64,000 nucleotides of DNA from contig NZ_JH719393.1 in NCBI RefSeq assembly GCF_000271845.1, forward strand, positions 248,001-312,000. The letters are read 5' to 3'. Both the position numbers and the translations under genes were made by a program. The notes under the pieces are model-generated. The model had not been told where the DNA came from and did not search any database. It saw only the letters and a list, made by a program, of their open reading frames with translations. The stretch comes from Rhizobium leguminosarum bv. trifolii WSM2297 (lineage in GTDB: Bacteria > Pseudomonadota > Alphaproteobacteria > Rhizobiales > Rhizobiaceae). Of the stretch, positions 8,477 to 18,092 are shown in pieces; within the stretch, counting starts at the first letter, position 1; each line of letters opens with the position of its first letter.

Positions 8477-10513
8477 ATGTCGAATGATCCCCTTCTGCAG
8501 CCCTATCAGCTCAAGCATTTGAAGTTGCGCAACCGTATCATCGTGACGTCTCATGAGCCGGCCTATCCGGAAGACGGCATGCCGAAGGAGAAGTATCGCG
8601 CCTATACGGTGGAGCGCGCAAAGGGCGGGGTGGCTGTGACGATGACGGCGGGCTCGGCGGCCGTTTCCAAGGATAGTCCGCCTGTTTTCAACAATCTGCT
8701 TGCCTATAAGGACGAGATCGTTCCGTGGATCAGGGAGATGACTGACGCCGTACACGAAGAGGGTGCGGCAATCATGATCCAGCTGACCCATCTTGGCCGG
8801 CGCACGCGCTGGGACAAGGGCGACTGGCTGCCGGTCGTCGCCCCCTCGCATCATCGCGAGGCTTCGCACCGCGCCTTCCCGAAGAAGTTGGAAGATTGGG
8901 ATATCGAGCGCATCATCAAGGATTTCGCCGACGCGGCCGAACGCATGAAGGCGGGCGGCATGGACGGCGTCGAGTTGGAGGCTTACGGCCACCTGATCGA
9001 CCAGTTCGTATCTCCGCTCACCAACGAACTCGACGGCCCCTATGGCGGCTCGCTCGATAACCGCCTGCGTTTCTGTTTCGACGTGTTCAAGGCGATCCGC
9101 AAAAGAGTGGGCGACGATTTCATTCTCGGCCTGCGCTATACCGCCGATGAATGTCTTCCCGGCGGTACCGGCAAGGCCGAAGGCATCGAAATTTCCAAGC
9201 GCCTGAAGGAAAGCGGCCTCATCGATTACCTGAACGTGATCCGCGGCCACATCGATACCGATGCGGGTCTCACCGACGTGATCCCGATCCAGGGGATGGC
9301 GAATTCGCCGCATCTCGACTTCGCCGGCGAGATCCGCGCCGCGACCAACTTCCCGACCTTCCATGCGGCGAAGATTCCCGATGTCGCCACCGCCCGCCAC
9401 GCGATCGCGGCCGGCAAGGTCGACATGGTCGGCATGACCCGCGCCCACATGACCGACCCGCACATCGTCCGCAAGATCATCGAAAAGCGGGAAGAGGATA
9501 TCCGTCCCTGCGTCGGCGCCAATTATTGTCTCGATCGCATCTATCAGGGCGGAGCCGCCTATTGCATCCATAATGCCGCGACCGGCCGCGAACTGACCAT
9601 GCCGCATATCGTAGCGAAGGCCGAGGCCAGGAAAAAGGTCGTCATCGTCGGCGCCGGCCCGGCCGGTCTGGAAGCGGCGCGCGTCGCCGGAGAGCGCGGC
9701 CATCAGGTCGTCGTCTTCGAAGCGGCGAACAATGCCGGCGGACAGGTCCGGCTCACTGCCCAGAGCGAGCGCCGCAGGGAAATGATCAGCATTATCGACT
9801 GGCGCATGAGCCAGTGCGAGAAATACGACGTCACCTTCCACTTCAACACATGGGCGGAAGCCGACACGATCGAAGCCGAGCGCCCCGACGTCGTCATCAT
9901 CGCGACCGGCGGCTTGCCGCATACCGAGGTTCTCTCTCGCGGCAACGAGCTGGTGGTCTCCTCCTGGGACATCATCTCCGGTGATGTGAAGCCTGGCACC
10001 AACGTGCTGATCTTCGACGATGCCGGCGACCATGCCGGTCTTCAGGCGGCGGAGTTTCTTGCCAAGGCGGGCGCCAAGGTTGAGATCATGACGCCGGACC
10101 GGTCCTTTGCGCCCGAGGTCATGGCGATGAACCTGGTGCCCTATATGCGCTCTCTCCAGAAGCATGACGTGACCTTCACGGTTACCTATCGCCTGGAGGC
10201 GGTCGAGAAGAGCGGCAACCAGCTCGTCGCCCATGTCGGCAGCGATTACGGTGGGATTGCCAAACAGAGCAGCTTCGACCAGATCGTCGTCAATCACGGG
10301 ACCATCCCGCTCGACGAACTCTATTTCGAGCTGAAGCCCAGCTCGAGCAATCTCGGCGAGATGTCGCACGACCAGCTTCTTTCGGGAGAGCCGCAGTCCA
10401 TCATGCGCAATCCCGAGGGCAGGTTCCAGCTGTTTAGGATCGGCGATGCTGTCGCTGCGCGCAATACGCATGCCGCCATTTATGACGGTCTGCGCATCGC
10501 CAAGGATATATGA
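8477..10513 (+). CDS. FMN/FAD-dependent demethylase, StcD (N-methylproline demethylase)-like
   Basis: A 678-residue protein of the trimethylamine dehydrogenase / 2,4-dienoyl-CoA reductase family. Residues ~5-340 form an Old Yellow Enzyme-type TIM barrel for FMN (QLTHLGRRTRW; DGVELEAYGHLIDQF; IGLxR-type end). A cysteine-rich segment follows at ~350-370. The C-terminal half has an FAD/NAD Rossmann motif (VVIVGAGPAGLEAARVAGERG). Closest known role: the second demethylation of stachydrine, N-methylproline to proline plus formaldehyde. TMADH-type enzymes pass electrons to ETF, and etfBA lies just downstream. The Fe-S motif is unusual: C-x5-C-x11-C, with Ala where the family's second Cys sits. Confidence 0.85.
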   Translation: MSNDPLLQPYQLKHLKLRNRIIVTSHEPAYPEDGMPKEKYRAYTVERAKGGVAVTMTAGSAAVSKDSPPVFNNLLAYKDEIVPWIREMTDAVHEEGAAIMIQLTHLGRRTRWDKGDWLPVVAPSHHREASHRAFPKKLEDWDIERIIKDFADAAERMKAGGMDGVELEAYGHLIDQFVSPLTNELDGPYGGSLDNRLRFCFDVFKAIRKRVGDDFILGLRYTADECLPGGTGKAEGIEISKRLKESGLIDYLNVIRGHIDTDAGLTDVIPIQGMANSPHLDFAGEIRAATNFPTFHAAKIPDVATARHAIAAGKVDMVGMTRAHMTDPHIVRKIIEKREEDIRPCVGANYCLDRIYQGGAAYCIHNAATGRELTMPHIVAKAEARKKVVIVGAGPAGLEAARVAGERGHQVVVFEAANNAGGQVRLTAQSERRREMISIIDWRMSQCEKYDVTFHFNTWAEADTIEAERPDVVIIATGGLPHTEVLSRGNELVVSSWDIISGDVKPGTNVLIFDDAGDHAGLQAAEFLAKAGAKVEIMTPDRSFAPEVMAMNLVPYMRSLQKHDVTFTVTYRLEAVEKSGNQLVAHVGSDYGGIAKQSSFDQIVVNHGTIPLDELYFELKPSSSNLGEMSHDQLLSGEPQSIMRNPEGRFQLFRIGDAVAARNTHAAIYDGLRIAKDI

Positions 10514-10558
10514 TCGCAGCAGCGACCGCTCGTCGGCCGGTCATTTCGGGGGGGTGAT

Positions 10559-11164
10559 ATGAGTTTACGTGAACAAAGCCTCCAGTCTTTCGTGGATGCC
10601 GCGTCTCTGGCTTTTGATCGGTTCGCGAAGGCCCCGGAGGCCCGGCGGTCGATCCGTCAATTTTTTGCGGCGCTGGAGCAGCCGGGGGTCGCGCGTGCGG
10701 GGGAGGGAAGCCGGTTGCCCGTCTGCGCTCAGCTTGATGTGGCGCTTGCGGTTGATCCCTCCTATGATCCTTTGCTGGTGCGATTGATCGAGGCGTTCAA
10801 AGGCATCGAGCCGATGCTTGAATGGCGCCGACGCACCAAGTATGACCACACCGCCGGCGACAATTTCGTCGATGGGCATGCCAATGCCATGCTCATCGGC
10901 CCAGGAGGATTGGAGGAGCGGAGCGACCTTTGGCTGGGTGTGACATTGCTGGCGCCGCACGTGCGCTATCCCGATCACGACCACGCGCCGGAGGAAGTTT
11001 ATCTCGTGCTTTCCGAGGGGGAGTTTCAGCAGGGGGAGGGAGACTGGTTTTCGCCTGGTATCGGCGGATCATTCTACAATATCCCCGGGATCAAACATGC
11101 CATGAGGTCGGTGGATACACCGCTCTTCGCCTTCTGGGCGCTGCTTGCCGAACGGCCGCACTGA
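10559..11164 (+). CDS. DddQ-type cupin, dimethylsulfoniopropionate lyase family (active site intact)
   Basis: A 201-residue protein of the DMSP lyase (DddQ/L/W) cupin family. It carries Y137, H140, H142, E146, Y148 and H180. Their spacing equals that recalled for the zinc site and catalytic tyrosines of Ruegeria DddQ (Y120, H123, H125, E129, Y131, H163). Family function is cleavage of DMSP to acrylate and dimethyl sulfide. In this betaine operon the true substrate may be another onium carboxylate. It has a GGGGGGG box before ATG and starts 45 nt after the StcD-like gene. A partner paralogue lies at 12917-13615. Confidence 0.8.
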   Translation: MSLREQSLQSFVDAASLAFDRFAKAPEARRSIRQFFAALEQPGVARAGEGSRLPVCAQLDVALAVDPSYDPLLVRLIEAFKGIEPMLEWRRRTKYDHTAGDNFVDGHANAMLIGPGGLEERSDLWLGVTLLAPHVRYPDHDHAPEEVYLVLSEGEFQQGEGDWFSPGIGGSFYNIPGIKHAMRSVDTPLFAFWALLAERPH

Positions 11165-11198
11165 CGGCCGGCAGTCTAGAAATAAAGGGGTTTTGCAA

Positions 11199-11948
11199 AT
11201 GAAGATTCTCGTGCCCGTCAAACGGGTTGTCGACTACAACGTGAAGATCCGGGTGAAGCCGGACGGTTCCGGTGTCGAGCTTGCCAATGTGAAGATGTCG
11301 ATGAACCCGTTCGACGAGATCTCGGTGGAAGAGGCGCTGCGGCTGAAGGAAGCCGGTAAGGCCGAGGAAGTGGTGGTGGTCTCGATCGGCCCTGCCAAGG
11401 CCGAGGAGACGCTGAGAACCGCGCTTGCGATGGGCGCCGACCGGGCGATCCTGGTCGAGACCGACGATGCGGTCGAGCCGCTCGCCGTCGCCAAGATCCT
11501 CAGGGGTGTCGCCGATGCCGAACAGCCGGGCCTTGTTATCGTCGGCAAACAGGCGATCGACGACGACAGCAACCAGACCGGCCAGATGCTGGCGGCTCTC
11601 TTGGGCTATGCCCAGGCGACCTTCGCCTCGAAGATCGAGATCGGTGACGGCAAGGCGCAGGTCACCCGTGAGGTCGATGGCGGCCTGCAGACGATCGAGA
11701 TCAAGCTGCCGGCGGTGGTCACCTCGGACCTCAGGCTGAACGAACCGCGTTATGCCTCGCTGCCGAATATCATGAAGGCGAAGAAGAAGCCGCTCGACAA
11801 GAAGTCGCCTGCCGATTTCGGTGTCGATACGACGCCGCGGCTGAAGGTGCTGAAGACCGAGGAGCCGTCCGGCCGCAAGGCCGGCGTCAAGGTCAAGTCG
11901 GTCGCCGAACTTGTCGACAAGCTGAAGAACGAAGCCGGCGTGCTTTAA
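11199..11948 (+). CDS. etfB: Electron transfer flavoprotein, beta subunit
   Basis: A 249-residue EtfB. It starts at ATG 11199 ([14 protein letters not shown]), preceded by AAAGGGG. An upstream in-frame ATG at 11145 lies inside the previous gene and is rejected. Family features are the AMP-binding domain, the signature [17 protein letters not shown], and the ETF docking loop around [21 protein letters not shown]. With EtfA it carries electrons from flavin demethylases to ETF-ubiquinone oxidoreductase. Its place between two DddQ-type genes and after the StcD-like enzyme suggests a dedicated ETF for this pathway rather than the housekeeping copy. Confidence 0.95.
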   Translation: MKILVPVKRVVDYNVKIRVKPDGSGVELANVKMSMNPFDEISVEEALRLKEAGKAEEVVVVSIGPAKAEETLRTALAMGADRAILVETDDAVEPLAVAKILRGVADAEQPGLVIVGKQAIDDDSNQTGQMLAALLGYAQATFASKIEIGDGKAQVTREVDGGLQTIEIKLPAVVTSDLRLNEPRYASLPNIMKAKKKPLDKKSPADFGVDTTPRLKVLKTEEPSGRKAGVKVKSVAELVDKLKNEAGVL

Positions 11949-11971
11949 GGCAGGAAAGAGAGAACACCATC

Positions 11972-12901
11972 ATGACCATTCTTCTTCTGGCCGACCACGA
12001 CAATGTCAGCCTTTCCGATCAGACCGCCAAGGCGCTGACGGCCGCTTCCCAGATCGGCGGCGACGTGCATGTGCTCGTCGCCGGCAAGGGCGCCAAGGCT
12101 GCGGCCGATGCGGCTGCCAAACTCTCCGGCGTCTCCAAGGTGCTGCTTGCCGAAAGCGACGAACTTGCCAACAATCTGGCCGAACCGCTGGCCGACCTGA
12201 TCGTCTCGCTGGCAGGCAGCTATGACGCCATCCTCTCGGCCGCCACCTCGGTCGGCAAGAACGTGCTGCCGCGGGTGGCGGCGCTCCTCGATGTCGCCCA
12301 GGTCTCGGAGATCATCGAAGTGATTTCCGCCGATACCTTCAAGCGCCCGATCTATGCCGGCAATGCCATTCAGACGGTGCAGGCAAGCGATGCCAGACGA
12401 GTGATCACCGTGCGCACCGCCTCCTTTGCCTCGGCACCGACAAGCGGCTCGGCCAGCGTCGAGGCGATCCCGGCGGTCTCCGACCCGGGTCTGTCGCGTT
12501 TCGTCGGCGATGCGCTGTCGGCCTCCGACCGTCCGGAGCTGACCTCGGCGAAGATCATCCTGTCCGGCGGCCGGGCACTCGGCTCGGCCGAGAAGTTCAA
12601 GGAAGTCATCCTGCCGCTTGCCGACAAGCTCGGAGCCGCCGTCGGCGCATCCCGCGCCGCCGTCGATGCCGGTTATGCGCCGAACGATTGGCAAGTCGGT
12701 CAGACCGGCAAGGTGGTGGCGCCCGATCTCTATATCGCCTGCGGCATCTCCGGGGCCATCCAGCATCTGGCCGGCATGAAGGACAGCAAGGTGATCGTCG
12801 CCATCAACAAGGACGAGGAGGCGCCGATCTTCCAGGTTGCCGATTACGGCCTGGTCGCCGATCTGTTCGAGGCCCTGCCGGAATTGGAAAAGGCGCTCTA
12901 A
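11972..12901 (+). CDS. etfA: Electron transfer flavoprotein, alpha subunit
   Basis: A 309-residue EtfA of full length. The C-terminal FAD domain has the diagnostic stretches [42 protein letters not shown] and [13 protein letters not shown]. Its start lies 23 nt after etfB, with a GGAAAGAGAG ribosome-binding site. It forms the heterodimer with EtfB. The next gene begins 15 nt downstream, so the operon continues. Confidence 0.95.
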   Translation: MTILLLADHDNVSLSDQTAKALTAASQIGGDVHVLVAGKGAKAAADAAAKLSGVSKVLLAESDELANNLAEPLADLIVSLAGSYDAILSAATSVGKNVLPRVAALLDVAQVSEIIEVISADTFKRPIYAGNAIQTVQASDARRVITVRTASFASAPTSGSASVEAIPAVSDPGLSRFVGDALSASDRPELTSAKIILSGGRALGSAEKFKEVILPLADKLGAAVGASRAAVDAGYAPNDWQVGQTGKVVAPDLYIACGISGAIQHLAGMKDSKVIVAINKDEEAPIFQVADYGLVADLFEALPELEKAL

Positions 12902-12916
12902 GCGAGGGGACTGAAC

Positions 12917-13615
12917 GTGGCGCGCGCGGTGGGACGTCCAATCAAACGTGGGGCCGACCTTCTTCTGAACGATGAGGAAAAGCCGGCCTATATCAGACTG
13001 CACGACATCGGCAGGGAAAGGCGTCCTCGGCCGCTGCAGGAATTCCTCAACGACGTCGGCGGCCTGATGTTGTCGGCCGACGCCCCTGCCGTCGCCAGTT
13101 TCGTCGCGGGCAAGGTTCTGCAGAGGCTGCTCAAAACAGGCAAGGTGCGCCCGCTGGAGAGTGGGCCTCTTGCCGGTGCACCCGAGGGGCTCGATGACGC
13201 CATTGGCCATCTTGCCAAATCAGGACGGAAATATGAGGCGATTGCCAGCCAATTCAGAAGTCTTGCCGACAGCCTGCTCTGGCGACGCGGCCGCTCAGGC
13301 CCGTTTGCAAGCCTGAATTTCGGCAACACGCATTCTCATGCTGTTGTGGTCGGTCCCGGCGGCATGGAGGAGCGCGCCGATCTCAGGGTCGGCGTGATCT
13401 ATATGGACCGCTATACCCGTTTTCCCGATCATGTTCAGACGCAGCCTCGGGCCTTCATTCTGCTTTCGCCCGCAGAAATCTGCCTTGGCAATTCGCAGTG
13501 GTTTTCTGCCGCGACTGGCACAGTCTTCGCGAACGATGCGGGGCAATCATTCGCGATAAGATGCACGGCAAAGCCGCTTCTCGCGGTCTGGTGCCAGGTT
13601 GAGCCGGAGACGTGA
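12917..13615 (+). CDS. DddQ-family cupin paralogue lacking the metal site
   Basis: A 232-residue protein whose residues ~135-225 align without large gaps to the DddQ-type protein at 10559. They share GPGGMEERADLRVGV versus [15 protein letters not shown], then R-F/Y-P-D-H. The metal and catalytic positions are changed: Y137 to F169, H142 to Q174, E146 to R178, Y148 to F180, H180 to F212; only H140 is kept (H172). It begins at GTG 12917 behind GAGGGG and is intact over its full length. A non-catalytic partner, a binding or regulatory subunit, or a new activity are possible. The first ~130 residues are extended compared with the paralogue. Confidence 0.7.
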   Translation: MARAVGRPIKRGADLLLNDEEKPAYIRLHDIGRERRPRPLQEFLNDVGGLMLSADAPAVASFVAGKVLQRLLKTGKVRPLESGPLAGAPEGLDDAIGHLAKSGRKYEAIASQFRSLADSLLWRRGRSGPFASLNFGNTHSHAVVVGPGGMEERADLRVGVIYMDRYTRFPDHVQTQPRAFILLSPAEICLGNSQWFSAATGTVFANDAGQSFAIRCTAKPLLAVWCQVEPET

Positions 13616-13713
13616 CGAGGTTGGTCTTCGCGGCGATCGGCGAGGGCCGGTGGAGGGGCCCAGTCTGTCCGAATATATAGCAGTCAGAATTGAATTTAAG
13701 GAAGGATATCAAA

Positions 13714-14841
13714 ATGGACGTTCGCGCCGCCGTAGCCGTTCAGGCCGGAAAACCGCTCGAAGTGATGACCGTGCAGCTGGAAGGCCCGCGGGCCGGTGAA
13801 GTGCTGGTCGAGGTCAAGGCGACCGGCATCTGCCACACCGACGATTTCACCCTGTCCGGCGCCGATCCGGAAGGCCTGTTCCCGGCGATCCTCGGCCATG
13901 AGGGTGCCGGCATCGTCGTCGATGTCGGTCCCGGCGTCACCTCGGTCAAGAAGGGCGACCACGTCATTCCGCTCTACACGCCGGAATGCCGCGAATGTTA
14001 TTCCTGCCTTTCCCGCAAGACCAATCTCTGCACGGCGATCCGCTCGACCCAGGGCCAGGGTGTGATGCCGGACGGCACCTCGCGATTCTCGATCGGCAAG
14101 GACAAGATCCATCACTATATGGGCTGCTCGACCTTCGCCAATTTCACCGTGCTGCCGGAGATTGCCCTTGCCAAGGTCAATCCCGACGCGCCCTTCGACA
14201 AGATCTGCTATATCGGCTGCGGCGTCACCACCGGCATCGGCGCGGTGATCAACACCGCCAAGGTCGAGATCGGTTCGACCGCGATCGTCTTCGGTCTCGG
14301 CGGCATCGGCCTCAACGTGCTGCAGGGCCTGCGGCTGGCCGGCGCCGACATGATCATCGGGGTCGACATCAATAATGACCGCAAGGAATGGGGCGAGAAG
14401 TTCGGCATGACGCATTTCGTCAATCCGAAGGAGGTCGGCGACGACATCGTGCCCCATCTCGTCAATATGACCAAGCGTAAAGGCGACCTGATCGGCGGCG
14501 CCGACTACACCTTCGACTGCACCGGCAACACCAAGGTGATGCGCCAGGCGCTGGAATCCTCCCACCGCGGCTGGGGCAAGTCGATCATCATCGGCGTTGC
14601 CGGCGCCGGCCAGGAGATCTCGACGCGTCCGTTCCAGCTGGTCACCGGCCGCAACTGGATGGGCACCGCCTTCGGCGGCGCGCGCGGCCGTACCGACGTG
14701 CCGAAGATCGTCGACTGGTACATGCAGGGCAAGATCCAGATCGATCCGATGATCACCCATACGATGCCGCTCGACGACATCAACAAGGGCTTCGACATGA
14801 TGCACAAGGGCGAAAGCATCCGCGGCGTGGTGGTGTACTAA
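13714..14841 (+). CDS. frmA: S-(hydroxymethyl)glutathione dehydrogenase (class III alcohol dehydrogenase)
   Basis: It oxidises S-hydroxymethylglutathione to S-formylglutathione with NAD. 375 residues, normal for class III ADH. Catalytic-zinc motif GHEGAGIV, four structural-zinc cysteines in PECRECYSCLSRKTNLC, and the Rossmann motif VFGLGGIGLNVLQG. ATG 13714 was chosen over the upstream TTG 13690 because an AAGGAAGGAT box sits correctly before it. It is followed after 3 nt by fghA and then gfa, completing glutathione-dependent formaldehyde detoxification. Here that handles formaldehyde released by the demethylases. Confidence 0.93.
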   Translation: MDVRAAVAVQAGKPLEVMTVQLEGPRAGEVLVEVKATGICHTDDFTLSGADPEGLFPAILGHEGAGIVVDVGPGVTSVKKGDHVIPLYTPECRECYSCLSRKTNLCTAIRSTQGQGVMPDGTSRFSIGKDKIHHYMGCSTFANFTVLPEIALAKVNPDAPFDKICYIGCGVTTGIGAVINTAKVEIGSTAIVFGLGGIGLNVLQGLRLAGADMIIGVDINNDRKEWGEKFGMTHFVNPKEVGDDIVPHLVNMTKRKGDLIGGADYTFDCTGNTKVMRQALESSHRGWGKSIIIGVAGAGQEISTRPFQLVTGRNWMGTAFGGARGRTDVPKIVDWYMQGKIQIDPMITHTMPLDDINKGFDMMHKGESIRGVVVY

Positions 14842-14844
14842 GCC

Positions 14845-15681
14845 ATGAAAACCATCTCGATCGACAAGTCTTACGGCGGCACTCAAGGGGTTTATGTCCA
14901 TCGCTCGGAGGCCTGCGACTGCGACATGACCTTTGCGGTATTCGTGCCGCCGCAGGCAGATAAGGGCAATTGCCCAGTGCTGTGGTACCTGTCCGGCCTG
15001 ACCTGCACGCATGCCAATGTCATGGACAAAGGCGAATATCGGCGGCTTGCCGCCGAGCTCGGACTGATCGTCGTCTGCCCGGACACCAGCCCTCGCGGCG
15101 ACCACGTGCCGGATGAACCCGACAATTGGCAATTCGGAAAGGGCGCCGGTTTTTACCTCGATGCCACCGAGCCGCCGTTTTCGGCGAATTATCGCATGTA
15201 CAGCTACATCACCGACGAGTTGCCGCGCCTGCTTGCCGCGGAATTTCCCGTCGATATGGGCCGCCAGGGAATTTTCGGCCACTCGATGGGCGGACATGGC
15301 GCGATCACCATCGCGCTGAAGAATTCCGACCGCTTCCGGAGCTGCTCGGCGTTCGCGCCGATCAGCCATCCCTCGGTCTCCGGCTGGTCGAAACCGGCAT
15401 TGCGTAAATATCTCGGAGCCGACGAGGCGACCTGGCGGGCCTATGATTCCTGCTCGCTGATCGAAGACGGGCATCGGTTCCCGGAACTGTTCGTCGATCA
15501 GGGGACGGCCGACAGCTTCCTGGAGGACGGCTTACGACCCGACGAGCTCAGGCAAGCCTGCGAGGCGGCGGGCATTCCCCTGCAGCTTCGCATGCAGGAA
15601 GGCTACGGCCACTCCTACTTTTTCATTTCGACATTCATGGAGGACCATCTGCGCTGGCACGCGCAGAGGTTGGGGAGTTGA
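14845..15681 (+). CDS. fghA: S-formylglutathione hydrolase
   Basis: An esterase D family alpha/beta hydrolase that hydrolyses S-formylglutathione to formate and glutathione. 278 residues. The nucleophile elbow GHSMGG carries S147, the Asp lies in [11 protein letters not shown] and the His in GYGHSYFF near the C-terminus. The N-terminal half has the family's SGLTCTHAN (oxyanion region). It begins 3 nt after the dehydrogenase stop, so it is co-transcribed with it. Confidence 0.93.
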   Translation: MKTISIDKSYGGTQGVYVHRSEACDCDMTFAVFVPPQADKGNCPVLWYLSGLTCTHANVMDKGEYRRLAAELGLIVVCPDTSPRGDHVPDEPDNWQFGKGAGFYLDATEPPFSANYRMYSYITDELPRLLAAEFPVDMGRQGIFGHSMGGHGAITIALKNSDRFRSCSAFAPISHPSVSGWSKPALRKYLGADEATWRAYDSCSLIEDGHRFPELFVDQGTADSFLEDGLRPDELRQACEAAGIPLQLRMQEGYGHSYFFISTFMEDHLRWHAQRLGS

Positions 15682-15736
15682 TTGCAGAGCTCGGCCGGGC
15701 ATAACGCAAACGGCCAGGGAGGGAAGGAGAGAAGCA

Positions 15737-16306
15737 ATGAGCATAGCCATTCATCCGGCATTGGATTCAGGCTTTCGAGCAACTGACGCCGCCTTTGCCG
15801 GCGGGACGCTGGTGTGCAAATGCACGAGCAATCCCGTCAAGGTGAGGATCAAGGGCGATATCGCCCATAACCACGCCTGCGGCTGCACCAAATGCTGGAA
15901 GCCCGAGGGGGCCGCCTTTTCGGTCGTGGCAGTTGCGCCGACCGAGAGCGTCGAAGTCCTCGAGAACGGCGACAAGCTCGCCGTCGTCGATGCGGCTGCC
16001 TTGATTCAGCGGCACGCCTGCAAGGAATGCGGCGTGCACATGTATGGGCCCGTCGAGCGCGAACATGCGTTCCAGGGATTGTCGTTCGTCCATCCGGAGC
16101 GCTTCCAGGAAGGCGGCTGGGCGAAGCCCGGTTTTGCGGCCTTCGTGTCGTCGATCATCGAAAGCGGCTTCGATCCTTCGAAGATGGACGCGGTCAGAGC
16201 GCAGCTGAAGGCATCGGGCCTCGAGCCCTATGATTGCCTGTCACCCGGCTTGATGGACTACATCGCAACCTGGACCGCCAAGAAGAGCGGCGTGCTCGCC
16301 TCGTAA
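15737..16306 (+). CDS. gfa: S-(hydroxymethyl)glutathione synthase (formaldehyde-activating enzyme)
   Basis: A 189-residue Gfa that speeds condensation of formaldehyde with glutathione. The zinc-binding cysteines are visible: LVCKCTSNP near residue 27, ACGCTKC near 50, and [11 protein letters not shown] near 95. The strong GGGAGGGAAGGAG box precedes ATG. It is last of the gfa-ADH-fghA module and is followed closely by a GC-rich hairpin, which probably ends the operon. Confidence 0.93.
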   Translation: MSIAIHPALDSGFRATDAAFAGGTLVCKCTSNPVKVRIKGDIAHNHACGCTKCWKPEGAAFSVVAVAPTESVEVLENGDKLAVVDAAALIQRHACKECGVHMYGPVEREHAFQGLSFVHPERFQEGGWAKPGFAAFVSSIIESGFDPSKMDAVRAQLKASGLEPYDCLSPGLMDYIATWTAKKSGVLAS

Positions 16307-16312
16307 ACGCAC

Positions 16313-16338
16313 GGGGAGCGCCGATCTCTGCGCTCCCC
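16313..16338 (+). terminator. Terminator-like hairpin after gfa
   Basis: A perfect 9-bp GC-rich stem (GGGGAGCGC 16313-16321 with GCGCTCCCC 16330-16338) and an 8-nt loop, seven bases after the gfa stop. No T-run follows, so termination may be partial or Rho-assisted. Confidence 0.65.
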
Positions 16339-17071
16339 GACAAAGCCGCTGTTCGGATATCGGGATATCGCGCCGTGGTTTTGGTAGTAGCGACCCGGGA
16401 TCGCCTTGGCGATCGGCGTCCCGGTTGTTATCTCCTACTGTCTATTGACGACCTTGATCGGCTTAGTGGACTGGCCTCGATTTGATCCAACGTGTCCGCC
16501 ATACGTCCACCCGCTGCTGCGGTCGCCATGCTTAGGCTTTGGATAGGCGAGGGCTGATCGTAGCGATGCCGCCCGCATCCGCCTTATCCCCTCGATATCC
16601 GCACCGCCAAAGAGCTCATCGAAGAGACGCTCGGGACCATGCCGTCTCAAGATTTGGCTTGGCTTTGCGCTGCCGAGCATCTTGGCAGGCATTGGGGAGA
16701 CATCTACGGCGCAATTAGGACACTCGACATCGCCACGCCGATCGGTGGAGCGATCGGCATCATGGTACTGATGCTTGACCGGATAACCAGAGTCTCGCTC
16801 GGCTGGAACATGGAGGAACTCGTGAATCCGTAAGCCTTTCATTTTCGCCTGGCGCCTTCCTTCCTGGTGCTGGCCGTCGATTGGCTCAACACACAACCTT
16901 CACAGGCCGCGTTGACGCAGACGCAGGTACACGACCTTAAGCCGGCATTATCGAAGGCTGGGCGCATGTCGTCGGCCACAAAACCATTTTGTTGACGACC
17001 GTGATCCGCTCGCGCACGGTTTTCAGATTCGATGATCGCGGCTTGTGAGCAGAGGCGGCAAGGAGATGACT
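16339..17071. other. Noncoding stretch between gfa and the AraC-type regulator
   Basis: About 730 bases with no gene I can support. Short frames on both strands (for example 16639-16833 plus, 16435-16896 minus) have no recognisable domain, poor ribosome-binding sites and mixed codon use. It may hold decayed coding DNA. The promoter of the regulator at 17072 should lie near the right end. Confidence 0.5.
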
Positions 17072-18085
17072 ATGCGACCGGAGCAGCATCGGCAGGGAGA
17101 CGGCGCCGCGAAATCCGGTGCCCGGCTCAAGGTGGGGTTCGTGCTGTCGCGGTCGTTTACGCTGTCGGCCTTCGCACTCTTCATCGACACGCTGCGGCTT
17201 GCCAGTGATGAGCAGGATCGGTCCGGAAGGGTGCTTGCCGACTGGCAGGTGATCGGCAGCACGCGGCATCTGATCACCTCGAGCTGCGGCGTCCAGGTTG
17301 CTCCGACCTCCGATTTCGTCGATCCGTTGAAATTCGACTACATCGTCGTCGTTGGTGGGCTTCTGACGGTGGAAAACCCCGTCGACCAGCAGACCATCAC
17401 CTTTCTCAAGCAGGCGGATGCCAAGAAGGTGCCGTTGATCGGCGTCTGCACCGGGTCGTTCATTCTTGCGGCCGCGGACCTGATGAAGCGGCACGAGTCC
17501 TGCGTGAGCTGGCTGCATTACAAGGAGTTTCGCGAGCGGTTTCCCGACCTCGGCGTTCGGTCCGACCGGCTCTTCAATCTCGATCGCCAGCGCGGATCCT
17601 GCGCCGGCGGCAGCAGCGCGGCCGACATGGCGGCGTTGCTGGTCAGGAAATATATCAGCCGGGATGCCGAGCGAAATGCGCTTGAGGTGCTTCAGATCGA
17701 AAAGGCCCGGGCGCCGGCGGACATACAGCCCCGCCGTCCGCTGTATGACGATTATGACGACGCCCGCGTCAAGGCGGCGATGATTACGATGGAACAGTTC
17801 GTCGACGGCAGCATATCGATCCAGAAGCTTGCCGCGATGGTTGGCCTGTCACGGCGGCAGTTGGAGAGAATTTTCATCGACAAGACGGGAATGTCTCCTG
17901 CCAAGGCCTATAATCGGGTCCGCATGGAGCGGGCAAAATCGATCCTGGTCCAGTCGAAGGCGCCGCTGATCGAGATCGCGCTTGACGTCGGCTTCGAAAA
18001 TGCCTCGCAGTTCACGCGAACTTTCAAGCGGACCTTCGGGCAGACCCCGTCGCAGCATCGCGCGGCGGCTTCAAGAGCGCACTGA
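17072..18085 (+). CDS. GlxA/GbdR-type AraC regulator with GATase1-like sensor domain
   Basis: A 337-residue regulator. Residues ~15-190 form a DJ-1/PfpI (GATase1-like) domain, with the nucleophile-elbow Cys in GVCTGSFILAAADLM. The C-terminal ~100 residues are an AraC DNA-binding domain (IQKLAAMVGLSRRQLERIF; IEIALDVGFENASQFTRTFKRTFGQTPSQHR). This architecture is shared with GbdR and CdhR, which control glycine betaine and carnitine catabolism. Its place inside the betaine cluster makes activation of the Rieske/M24 or demethylase genes likely. Start: ATG 17072, seven bases behind AAGGAG; upstream GTG 17045 is less well placed. It is convergent with the DddP-type gene, 7 nt apart. Confidence 0.88.
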   Translation: MRPEQHRQGDGAAKSGARLKVGFVLSRSFTLSAFALFIDTLRLASDEQDRSGRVLADWQVIGSTRHLITSSCGVQVAPTSDFVDPLKFDYIVVVGGLLTVENPVDQQTITFLKQADAKKVPLIGVCTGSFILAAADLMKRHESCVSWLHYKEFRERFPDLGVRSDRLFNLDRQRGSCAGGSSAADMAALLVRKYISRDAERNALEVLQIEKARAPADIQPRRPLYDDYDDARVKAAMITMEQFVDGSISIQKLAAMVGLSRRQLERIFIDKTGMSPAKAYNRVRMERAKSILVQSKAPLIEIALDVGFENASQFTRTFKRTFGQTPSQHRAAASRAH

Positions 18086-18092
18086 GCAGGCT

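Noticed and set aside
8315..10471. A 718-codon open frame on the minus strand
   Set aside because: It is antisense to the StcD-like gene, whose motifs are clear; Asp/His/Arg-rich composition is typical of a GC-rich shadow frame.
13696..15474. A 592-codon minus-strand frame
   Set aside because: Antisense to the class III ADH and fghA genes, no domains, shadow composition.
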